Assembly: GCA_033791145.1 (NCBI GenBank)
Contig: JASJHH010000007.1
Coordinates: 1-21,990 of the forward strand
Direction: 5' to 3'
Length of the DNA: 21,990 nucleotides
DNA from: JAALKW01 sp033791145
Lineage (GTDB): Bacteria > Pseudomonadota > Gammaproteobacteria > Legionellales > Legionellaceae
Positions 15,731-21,990 of this stretch are shown in pieces. The notes beneath the pieces were generated by a model, which was not told the DNA's origin, did no database searches, and was given only the letters and a program-made list of their open reading frames with translations. The position numbers were made by a program, and so were the translations under genes. The number at the start of each line of letters is the position of its first letter. Within the stretch, counting starts at the first letter, position 1.

Positions 15731-16267
15731 TCACCCTGTTGTATTGCCTTTTACCATACTCATCAGTGAGAAAAAATGCGTTAACGCATAATTAATTGCA
15801 TCCGTTGTGTTATCAAAATTTAATGCGAAAATACCCGCGACAATAAACATTAATCCTTTTGAGCCTTCTTTTACACCAGGCTCACTACCATGCGCAAGCA
15901 GTACAGAGCCGCGCACAAACCATAAAATACCGGCCGTTTGAATCATCATTTTAACAGCCGCGGTTATATTATCTTCGCCGTCAGGAGAGTACGCTAAAAC
16001 ATTATTACTACCAAATGCTGTATTCGCAAGTGTACTCACAGCTGTTGGTAGAAAAATAAGTCCGACACCTAGGATTAAATAAGCAGTAGGTACAAACATT
16101 TTTTCTTGTGAAGGCGACTGCGCACGCGCATCCCCTATTTTCCGAAATTTTCCAATAGAGATCATGACCAAGGTAATGCCTAATAAATAACCAAAACCCG
16201 ATAGAAGCGCTTGAATCGGCGCGAGCGATTTACTTAAATTTGTAAGAATAGATACTAAATCAGGCAT
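15731..16267 (-). CDS. icmC: IcmC/DotE-like inner-membrane component of a Dot/Icm type IVB secretion system
   Basis: 178 aa with four hydrophobic segments at about 20-38, 60-80, 106-125 and 138-152. The pattern LTNLSKSLAPIQALLSGFGYLLG, GVGLIFLPTA, NTAFGSNNVLAY, WFVRGSVLLAHGSEPGVKEGSKGLMFIVAGIFALN closely follows, from memory, Legionella IcmC/DotE (about 190 aa); the related DotV and IcmD/DotP are alternatives. These small membrane proteins belong to the Dot/Icm apparatus that injects effectors into host cells. No other dot/icm gene is in the window, so it is an isolated member here. A weak AGGG lies upstream of the ATG. The family call is fairly secure, the exact paralogue less so. Confidence 0.7.
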   Translation of the reverse strand: MPDLVSILTNLSKSLAPIQALLSGFGYLLGITLVMISIGKFRKIGDARAQSPSQEKMFVPTAYLILGVGLIFLPTAVSTLANTAFGSNNVLAYSPDGEDNITAAVKMMIQTAGILWFVRGSVLLAHGSEPGVKEGSKGLMFIVAGIFALNFDNTTDAINYALTHFFSLMSMVKGNTTG

Positions 16268-16346
16268 AAAAACCCTATTTGCACTTGCAATTTGATGTTT
16301 TTAGACGCATATTGTGAACCTTTCTTATTTTAATTAGTGCGTCATT

Positions 16347-17078
16347 ATGCAGGCTAACACCTTTAGTATTACCTTGGAAGAGGCATACATGCTCACTCCC
16401 TCCGTTAAGCACTTTGTGTTTACACCTAAAACCTCTATAGATTATATGCCCGGGCAATTTATTACAATGCATATTAAGCGCGATGATAAAATTTTACGTC
16501 GAAGCTATAGCATTGCAAACCCACCCAATGCACGTCATCAATTAGAACTCGCAGCAGGGTTTGTCAAAGATGGCGTAGGTACCCAACTACTTTTTAATTT
16601 AAAGCCTGGCGACACCCTTGAAACAACAGGTCCTTTTGGTCGTTTGACCCTTAAAGAAGAAGATCCAACGCGTTATATTTTTGTCGCTACAAGTACAGGG
16701 GTTACCCCTTACCGCGCCATGCTGCCCGAACTGTCTAAACGACTTGATGCAAATCCAAAACTCCATGTCGTTATTTTACAAGGCGTGCAAACACACGAAG
16801 ACATCCTCTATCATGATGAATTTAGGGCATTTTCGAGTCAATACCCTCAGCAGGTGATTTACCGCGCACAATTAAGCCGAGAAAAATCAGATGCGCTCAA
16901 ACACAATATGCATGCAGGATATGTCCAAAGCACCTTTCCTGAACTTGATTTAAACCCAGAAGAAGACATCGTTTACTTATGTGGAAATCCTGGTATGGTA
17001 GATGAATCTTTTTCTAGTCTAAAAGACCGTGGTTTCGCTATACAACGTATTGTGCGGGAAAAATATATTTCACGATAA
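16347..17078 (+). CDS. FAD/NAD(P)-binding oxidoreductase of the ferredoxin-NADP+ reductase family
   Basis: 243 aa. An N-terminal FAD-binding beta barrel carries YMPGQF (33-38) and RRSYSIAN (51-58, the RxYS flavin motif). GPFGRL (95-100) precedes the nucleotide-binding domain with ATSTGVTPYRAM (114-125) and LCGNPGMVDE near the end. There is no iron-sulfur or ferredoxin domain, so it should pass electrons between NAD(P)H and a separate carrier such as ferredoxin or flavodoxin; the partner is unknown. It is divergent from the icmC-like gene and 37 bases upstream of the aldolase gene, possibly sharing its transcript. Confidence 0.85.
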   Translation: MQANTFSITLEEAYMLTPSVKHFVFTPKTSIDYMPGQFITMHIKRDDKILRRSYSIANPPNARHQLELAAGFVKDGVGTQLLFNLKPGDTLETTGPFGRLTLKEEDPTRYIFVATSTGVTPYRAMLPELSKRLDANPKLHVVILQGVQTHEDILYHDEFRAFSSQYPQQVIYRAQLSREKSDALKHNMHAGYVQSTFPELDLNPEEDIVYLCGNPGMVDESFSSLKDRGFAIQRIVREKYISR

Positions 17079-17115
17079 AATAAGATAATAATCAGCAGCC
17101 AAAGGAGCAATATCT

Positions 17116-18126
17116 GTGACACATCATGAAGAATTATCAAACACAATTGACCTTTTATCCCATCCAGGAAAAGGAATTTTAGCAGCTGATGAAAGTAATA
17201 ATACAATAGGTAAACGATTTGATAGTATTCAAATTGAAAATACCGAAGACAATCGACGTGATTATCGCCTCTTGCTCGCTTCAACAGAAAACCTTGAGCA
17301 ATACATTAGTGGTGTCATTTTATTTGAAGAAACATTTACACAGAAAGATCAATCAGGTACTTCTATACCCGAGTTATTTGCTAAAAAAAATATTTTGCCC
17401 GGCATTAAAGTAGACAAAGGCCTAATTAACTTAGCCAATACCGATGGCGAACAAATTACCCAAGGCTTAGATGGCCTTGAAGAGCGTCTACTACATTTTA
17501 AACAGCAAGGCGCTAAATTTGCTAAATGGCGTGCTGTATTTAGCATTTCAGAATTCACACCAAGCCTTGTTGCTGTTAAAGCAAGTGCTGAAACACTCGC
17601 ACGCTATGCCACCATTTGCCAGCATGTAGGAATAGTACCTATTGTTGAACCTGAGCTTCTTATTGACGGCAACCACAGCATTGAGCATGCGGCTGAAGCC
17701 AGTGAAGTGATTTTACATGAGGTTTTTAATGCTTTATTTCTACATCAAGTCGCCCTAGAGTGCATGATTTTAAAACCCAGCATGGTGACTTGCGGCAAAG
17801 AACATACTTCGTTTAGCACACCTGAAGAAATTGCTGAATACACCTTAAGTGTATTTAGAAACCAAGTACCTGCTGCGGTGCCTTCAATTAATTTCTTATC
17901 TGGTGGACAAACCCCGAAACAATCTATTATCAACCTGAATGCCATTAACAACTTTGGTGAACAACCTTGGATGCTAAGCTTCTCTTACGGGCGCGCCCTT
18001 CAAGAAGCCTGCTTAAAAGCTTGGTCAGGTGTTGAAGCCAATATTCCAAATGCACAAGAAGCCCTTCTTAAAGCTGCTGAAGCAAACAGCCTAGCTGCTT
18101 GCGGTGAGTATAACGAAAATAGTTAG
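17116..18126 (+). CDS. Class I (Schiff-base) fructose-bisphosphate aldolase, eukaryote-like family
   Basis: 336 aa, starting with GTG 8 bases after AAAGGAG. It cleaves fructose 1,6-bisphosphate to dihydroxyacetone phosphate and glyceraldehyde 3-phosphate. The residues of animal and plant type aldolases are present: GKGILAADESNNTIGKRF (18-35, with D25), KWR (137-139), VEPELL (177-182) and LKPSMVTCG (219-227), whose K220 is the Schiff-base lysine. FLSGGQTPKQSIINLNAIN and LSFSYGRALQ are further signatures. It is shorter than the roughly 363-residue muscle enzyme and lacks its C-terminal Tyr tail. It is clearly distinct from the zinc-dependent class II enzyme of E. coli and from the DhnA-type FbaB. 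Confidence 0.94.
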   Translation: MTHHEELSNTIDLLSHPGKGILAADESNNTIGKRFDSIQIENTEDNRRDYRLLLASTENLEQYISGVILFEETFTQKDQSGTSIPELFAKKNILPGIKVDKGLINLANTDGEQITQGLDGLEERLLHFKQQGAKFAKWRAVFSISEFTPSLVAVKASAETLARYATICQHVGIVPIVEPELLIDGNHSIEHAAEASEVILHEVFNALFLHQVALECMILKPSMVTCGKEHTSFSTPEEIAEYTLSVFRNQVPAAVPSINFLSGGQTPKQSIINLNAINNFGEQPWMLSFSYGRALQEACLKAWSGVEANIPNAQEALLKAAEANSLAACGEYNENS

Positions 18127-18142
18127 TATATCTGCAAACATG

Positions 18143-18176
18143 CTGCGAACTTCGTCTATCTAGACAAAGTTCGCAG
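18143..18176 (+). terminator. Long hairpin between aldolase and aroQ (possible terminator)
   Basis: CTGCGAACTT (18143-18152) pairs perfectly with AAGTTCGCAG (18167-18176), and GTCTA pairs with TAGAC inside it, giving a 15-bp stem with one mismatch and a 2-base loop. No U tract follows directly; T-rich sequence begins about 15 bases later. It may terminate the aldolase transcript, but the evidence is structural only. Confidence 0.45.
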
Positions 18177-18189
18177 ATTATGTCAAAAT
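18161..18189 (+). promoter_or_regulatory. Candidate promoter for aroQ-accB-accC-prmA overlapping the hairpin
   Basis: TAGACA (18161-18166, 5 of 6) and CAAAAT (18184-18189, 4 of 6) are 17 bases apart, predicting a start near 18197, about 24 bases before the aroQ ATG. The -35 hexamer lies in the 3' inner arm of the hairpin. This is a consensus match only. Confidence 0.35.
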
Positions 18190-18220
18190 AGCTTTTTGTT
18201 TTTTGACAGTTGTTTATTGT

Positions 18221-18658
18221 ATGAAAAAAGTTTTTGTGCTCAACGGACCTAATTTAAACCTTTTAGGGCTACGTGAACCTACCCTTTATGGCACACAAAC
18301 GCTCGAGCAATTAAATCTCTCTCTTCAAGCAAAAGCTGAATCACATCAAATTTCACTTAAAACGCAACAGAGCCACTCTGAATCAGAATTAATTACAGCC
18401 ATTCATGAAGCATCTGATAACGGCGTAAGTGGTCTTATTTTTAATCCGGCGGCTTTCACTCATACAAGCATTGCACTACGTGATGCGCTACTCGCCGTAG
18501 CACTACCTTTTATTGAAGTACATATTACTAACCCTTTTTCCAGAGAAATCTTCCGCCATACCTCTTATTTTTCAGATATTGCGCGCGGTACCATTACAGG
18601 CTTTGGCACCTACGGCTATCACTTAGCCTTAGATGCCATTATTCATGAATTAAATTAA
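18221..18658 (+). CDS. aroQ: Type II 3-dehydroquinate dehydratase
   Basis: 145 aa, normal for the dodecameric type II enzyme that converts 3-dehydroquinate to 3-dehydroshikimate. VFVLNGPNLNLLGLREPTLYG (4-24) contains the catalytic Tyr23 and nearby Arg18. NPAAFTHTSIALRDAL, EVHITNPFSREIFRHTSY and GFGTYGYHLAL complete the signature. I chose the ATG at 18221 because the sequence becomes conserved immediately after it; a TTG 18 bases upstream is in frame. No strong ribosome site is visible. It heads the conserved aroQ-accB-accC-prmA cluster, 15 bases before accB. Confidence 0.96.
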   Translation: MKKVFVLNGPNLNLLGLREPTLYGTQTLEQLNLSLQAKAESHQISLKTQQSHSESELITAIHEASDNGVSGLIFNPAAFTHTSIALRDALLAVALPFIEVHITNPFSREIFRHTSYFSDIARGTITGFGTYGYHLALDAIIHELN

Positions 18659-18673
18659 GCGAGAAAAAATACT

Positions 18674-19126
18674 ATGGACATCCGAAAAATTAAAAAATTA
18701 ATTGAATTACTCACTGAAACGGGTATTTCAGAAATTGAAATTAAAGAAGGCGAAGAATCTCTGCGTTTAATACGCCATTCAAGCCCAACCCAAACACAAA
18801 CCATTACAGAACATGTGATTGCGCCTACGCCTGCGATACAAGCAGCAACGCCTGTAATGCCAGCAGCTGCTAATACCGCATCTATACCCAATGGACATAA
18901 AATTCACTCCCCTATGGTCGGCACCTATTATTCTTCCTCATCTCCTGAAACCCCACCGTTCGCAACAATCGGTCAAACCGTTGCTGTAGGTGATACCTTG
19001 TGCATTGTAGAAGCAATGAAAATGTTCAATGAAATCGAAGCTGATAAAGCAGGCGTCGTGAAAGCCATCTTTGCTTCAAACGGTGATCCAGTTGAATATG
19101 ACGAATTACTTTTTATTATTGAATAA
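18674..19126 (+). CDS. accB: Biotin carboxyl carrier protein of acetyl-CoA carboxylase
   Basis: 150 aa. A conserved N-terminal helix (MDIRKIKKLIELLTETG) is followed by an Ala/Pro/Thr-rich mobile linker (about 46-74). The biotinyl domain begins HSPMVGTYY and contains the biotinylation site EAMKMFNEIEAD, with K116 as the attachment lysine. The carrier shuttles the carboxyl group from biotin carboxylase to the carboxyltransferase in malonyl-CoA synthesis. It lies 15 bases after aroQ and 17 before accC. Confidence 0.98.
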   Translation: MDIRKIKKLIELLTETGISEIEIKEGEESLRLIRHSSPTQTQTITEHVIAPTPAIQAATPVMPAAANTASIPNGHKIHSPMVGTYYSSSSPETPPFATIGQTVAVGDTLCIVEAMKMFNEIEADKAGVVKAIFASNGDPVEYDELLFIIE

Positions 19127-19143
19127 AATAGGAGATCACGCAT

Positions 19144-20487
19144 ATGTTAAGTAAAATTGTGATCGCCAACCGTGGTGAAATCGCACTACGCATTTTACGC
19201 GCCTGCAAAGAGCTTGGTGTTCAGACCGTTGCCGTACATTCAGACGTTGATAAAGACTTACTTCACGTTCGCCTTGCAGACGAGACGGTCTGTATTGGAC
19301 CTGCTGCATCAACTAAAAGCTATTTAAATATTCCTGCGATTATTTCAGCAGCTGAAGTCACCGATGCCGTTGCCATTCATCCAGGCTATGGTTTTTTATC
19401 TGAAAATGCTGATTTTGCCGAAATGGTCGAACAAAGTGGTTTTCGTTTTATTGGTCCACGCCCTGAAACTATTCGCTTAATGGGCGATAAAGTCTCTGCC
19501 ATTCGTGCTATGAAAGAAGCTGGTGTGCCCTGTGTACCAGGCTCTGATGGCCCACTCACCAATAATAATGCGACCAATTTAGCGCTCGGTCGCGATATTG
19601 GTTATCCTGTCATTATTAAAGCTGCCGGTGGTGGCGGTGGACGCGGCATGCGCGTTGTACACAGCGAATCTAATTTATTAAACGCCATTGCTTTAACACA
19701 GAGTGAAGCAAAAGCCGTATTTAATAACCCTGTCGTTTATATGGAAAAATTCTTAGAAAATCCACGCCACATCGAATTCCAAGTTCTAGGTGATGGCAGA
19801 GGAGATGCCGTACACTTAGGTGAGCGCGACTGCTCTATGCAACGCCGACACCAAAAAGTCATTGAAGAGGCTCCAGCCCCTGGTATTACACCTGAAATGC
19901 GTCACAGCATGGGCCAATGTGTTGTGAATGCCTGTCGTAAAATGCATTATCGCGGTGCGGGAACCTTTGAATTTTTATATGAAGATGGCTGTTTTTATTT
20001 TATTGAAATGAACACGCGTATCCAAGTAGAGCATCCTGTGACTGAATGCATTACAGGTGTTGATCTCATCAAAGAGCAAATTCGCATGGCAAGTGACTTA
20101 CCACTCACTTTAACGCAAGACGATATTACATTCGAGGGACATTCCGTCGAGTGCCGAATTAATGCTGAAGATGCTGTAACATTTATGCCATCCCCCGGAA
20201 AAATCAATGTATTACATCAACCCGGTGGCCCTGGCATTCGATTTGATTCACATATTTATGGCAGCTATACCGTGCCGCCTCATTATGACTCTATGATAGG
20301 TAAGCTGATTACGCATGGTAAAACACGTGATGAAGCCTTTGCCCGCATGCGAAATGCACTCGATGAAATCATTATTGACGGCATTAAAACCAATCTTGAT
20401 TTGCATCGTAAACTCATCAACGATAAAGGCTTTATCGCAGGTGAAACCAATATTCATTACTTAGAAGCATTACTCAAAGAAGGCTAA
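19144..20487 (+). CDS. accC: Biotin carboxylase subunit of acetyl-CoA carboxylase
   Basis: 447 aa, an ATP-grasp enzyme that carboxylates the biotin of AccB using ATP and bicarbonate. Residues align with E. coli numbering: K116 and K159 (ATP), the glycine-rich loop AAGGGGGRGMR (160-170), K238 in QKVIEE, E276 and E288 (metal), and R292 with E296 in MNTRIQVEHP. No deviations were seen. AGGAG precedes the ATG. It is followed after 2 bases by prmA. Confidence 0.98.
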   Translation: MLSKIVIANRGEIALRILRACKELGVQTVAVHSDVDKDLLHVRLADETVCIGPAASTKSYLNIPAIISAAEVTDAVAIHPGYGFLSENADFAEMVEQSGFRFIGPRPETIRLMGDKVSAIRAMKEAGVPCVPGSDGPLTNNNATNLALGRDIGYPVIIKAAGGGGGRGMRVVHSESNLLNAIALTQSEAKAVFNNPVVYMEKFLENPRHIEFQVLGDGRGDAVHLGERDCSMQRRHQKVIEEAPAPGITPEMRHSMGQCVVNACRKMHYRGAGTFEFLYEDGCFYFIEMNTRIQVEHPVTECITGVDLIKEQIRMASDLPLTLTQDDITFEGHSVECRINAEDAVTFMPSPGKINVLHQPGGPGIRFDSHIYGSYTVPPHYDSMIGKLITHGKTRDEAFARMRNALDEIIIDGIKTNLDLHRKLINDKGFIAGETNIHYLEALLKEG

Positions 20488-20489
20488 TC

Positions 20490-21359
20490 ATGTTTGAGCT
20501 CCATGTAAAACCCTGTCATCGTGAACATGCTGAAGCAATCTCTGAGCACCTTGAAGCAAACGGTGCTTTATCGGTGGCTTTAGTTGATCAAGAAGACGAC
20601 CCTATTCTTGAACCAGGACCGGGTGAAACACCGCTTTGGCGCTATTCTATTGCAGAAGCACTGTATGCCAATGCAATAGACGCCGAAGCTGCATGGCAAG
20701 CTTTATTACAAGATTATCCAAAGCTATCACACACACTCAAAGCAATTCCAGAACAAGATTGGGTGCGTGTGTGTTTAGATAATATGAAACCGCTTTTATT
20801 CGGTAAAAACCTGTGGATTTGTCCTTCATCACATACACCGCCTGAACCAGATGCTGTGAATATTATGCTCGACCCAGGCCTTGCCTTTGGCACAGGTACC
20901 CATCCGACGACCTCACTATGCTTAACTTGGCTTGATAGCGCTGACATTCAAGATAAAAAAATAATAGACTATGGCTGTGGCTCAGGCATTTTGGCGCTTG
21001 CGGCTTTAAAGCTTAACGCAAGCTTGGCTTACGCTGTTGATTTAGATGACCAAGCGTTAATCGCAACCCAAAATAATGCTGAAAAAAATAATATTTCTAA
21101 CAACAAGCTCATATGCTCAAAACCTGAAGTATTATTAACACCTGTTGATATATTACTTGCTAATATTTTACTCACGCCTCTTTTAGCGCTTGAATCCCGA
21201 TTTGAAGCGCTTTTAAAGCCAAGCGGCACACTTGTACTTTCAGGCGTTTTAGCCACACAAGTTGAGCAGCTATTAGCAGCCTATGCTGCACCTAACTGGA
21301 CACATCAAGAAACACAATATGAAGATGAATGGGCTTTGGTTGTTTTTAAGAAAAATTAA
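20490..21359 (+). CDS. prmA: Ribosomal protein L11 methyltransferase
   Basis: 289 aa. PrmA trimethylates ribosomal protein L11. The N-terminal substrate-recognition domain (about 1-95) contains WVRVCLDNMKPLLFG at its end. The linker motif LDPGLAFGTGTHPTT (127-141) and SAM motif I IDYGCGSGILALAAL (159-173) follow, then LLANILLTPLLAL as the family's NxxxxPL motif. The start is 2 bases after accC stops, consistent with a shared transcript; the accC-prmA order is common in gammaproteobacteria. It ends before hairpin copy B. Confidence 0.96.
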   Translation: MFELHVKPCHREHAEAISEHLEANGALSVALVDQEDDPILEPGPGETPLWRYSIAEALYANAIDAEAAWQALLQDYPKLSHTLKAIPEQDWVRVCLDNMKPLLFGKNLWICPSSHTPPEPDAVNIMLDPGLAFGTGTHPTTSLCLTWLDSADIQDKKIIDYGCGSGILALAALKLNASLAYAVDLDDQALIATQNNAEKNNISNNKLICSKPEVLLTPVDILLANILLTPLLALESRFEALLKPSGTLVLSGVLATQVEQLLAAYAAPNWTHQETQYEDEWALVVFKKN

Positions 21360-21401
21360 TTGAAAACTCGATACTCAAACGAACCTGACCCTAAACCTGG
21401 A

Positions 21402-21430
21402 TGCCCTGGACAAGCCAGGGCACGTAGGCG
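21402..21430 (+). repeat. Intergenic hairpin element, copy B, between the convergent prmA and mdh 3' ends
   Basis: TGCCCTGG (21402-21409) pairs perfectly with CCAGGGCA (21415-21422) around an ACAAG loop, followed by CGTAGGCG. Layout and spacing equal copy A, but several stem positions differ in both arms so that pairing is kept. Its place between two converging genes suits a terminator or REP-like element, although no U tract follows. Confidence 0.75.
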
Positions 21431-21439
21431 GGTATATAT

Positions 21440-21990
21440 CTAATCTTTCAACAACCCTAAATCTTTCACTGCATCACGTTCTGCGCGAAGCTCGGCTAAC
21501 GTTGCATCAAATCGTTCTTGGCTATATGCATTGAATTCCAAACCAGATACAACTTGAATGCCTTCTTCAGAATACAAACGCGTACCTGCATCGCCCGACT
21601 GTCCAACGCGTTCGATTAAATGCGAATCACGACGACAAGGAAACGAGAACATCAAGCCTTCGTCTACCCCATATTCTCCACGAGAAGATAAAGCCATCGA
21701 AAACGTCTCGCCTTTGGGTGTATCTGTAATTAAGTGCTGAACCCCTCTAATAATAGAATTCGCAGCAGATGCAGCAGAAGACGCACCGCGTTCTTTTAAA
21801 ACAGCAGCGCCACGTTGCTGAATCATGGGTATAAATACTTCTTGTAACCAAGCTTCATCTTTAATCATAGATGCAACCGGTAAACCATCAATTTTAGCGT
21901 GATAAAAATCAGGGAATTGTGTGCCGGAGTGATTACCCCATACCGTCATTTGTGAAATTGCAGTAATATCAACGTCTGCTTTTTTCGCGA
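21440..21990 (-). CDS. mdh: Malate dehydrogenase, C-terminal part (5' end beyond the window)
   Basis: About 183 codons are visible; the frame stays open to the right edge (AKKADVDITAISQ before MTVWGNHSGTQFPDF), so the internal ATG at 21949 is not the start. GNHS contains the catalytic histidine of malate dehydrogenases, and the segment matches the roughly 330-residue NAD-dependent MDH type related to cytosolic eukaryotic MDH, unlike the shorter E. coli enzyme. MALSSRGEYGVDEGLMFSFPCR and the closing AERDAVKDLGLL are typical. It interconverts malate and oxaloacetate in the TCA cycle. It converges on prmA. Confidence 0.93.
   Translation of the reverse strand, partial: AKKADVDITAISQMTVWGNHSGTQFPDFYHAKIDGLPVASMIKDEAWLQEVFIPMIQQRGAAVLKERGASSAASAANSIIRGVQHLITDTPKGETFSMALSSRGEYGVDEGLMFSFPCRRDSHLIERVGQSGDAGTRLYSEEGIQVVSGLEFNAYSQERFDATLAELRAERDAVKDLGLLKD

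Noticed and set aside
16973..17284. Minus-strand open frame of 103 codons across the reductase-aldolase junction
   Set aside because: It overlaps two well-supported genes and its low-complexity, Tyr/Leu-rich product resembles no family.

Overview
The window is an AT-rich, gene-dense gammaproteobacterial chromosome segment. The conserved blocks hflK-hflC-purA, rpmB-rpmG and aroQ-accB-accC-prmA, together with an IcmC/DotE-like component of a Dot/Icm (type IVB) secretion system, point to the order Legionellales (Legionella/Coxiella relatives, probably host-associated). That placement is inferred from gene content, not from a tree. I saw no rRNA, tRNA, CRISPR array, prophage or insertion sequence, and no gene-free stretch longer than 300 bases.

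Left part (1-13187), almost all on the minus strand. Reading in the direction of transcription: trmB starts behind a good sigma70-type promoter and overlaps a 4-kb gene for a large protein of unknown function (about 1357 aa). This is followed by hflK, hflC, purA and two nucleotide-sugar genes, a WbpE-type aminotransferase and a WlbA/WbpB-type UDP-GlcNAcA dehydrogenase. All seven lie head to tail with overlaps or short gaps, so membrane proteolysis control, AMP synthesis and surface-polysaccharide precursor synthesis may share transcripts. Beyond the sugar genes are a small Mth938/DUF498 gene on the plus strand, then recJ and a truncated response regulator-GGDEF gene on the minus strand.

Middle part (13188-16346). 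rpmB and rpmG (L28 and a cysteine-free L33) run rightward to a long perfect hairpin. Hibernation factor hpf and an HPr-type phosphocarrier diverge from a shared promoter region. pssA (phosphatidylserine synthase) converges on the HPr gene. A DUF3579 gene and the IcmC/DotE-like gene follow.

Right part (16347-21990). A ferredoxin-reductase-like flavoprotein and a class I fructose-bisphosphate aldolase are followed by aroQ-accB-accC-prmA (shikimate pathway, first step of fatty-acid synthesis, L11 methylation). The 3' part of mdh enters on the minus strand from the right edge.

Most notable: (i) the large helical protein next to housekeeping genes in a genome with an apparent Dot/Icm system, carrying a diverged internal duplication near its C terminus; (ii) a family of intergenic hairpins with an invariant ACAAG loop, covarying stems and a GTAGGCG tag, one copy of which is extended into a 23-bp tandem array; (iii) a receiver domain whose phospho-acceptor Asp is Glu; (iv) a perfect palindrome over the HPr start codon.
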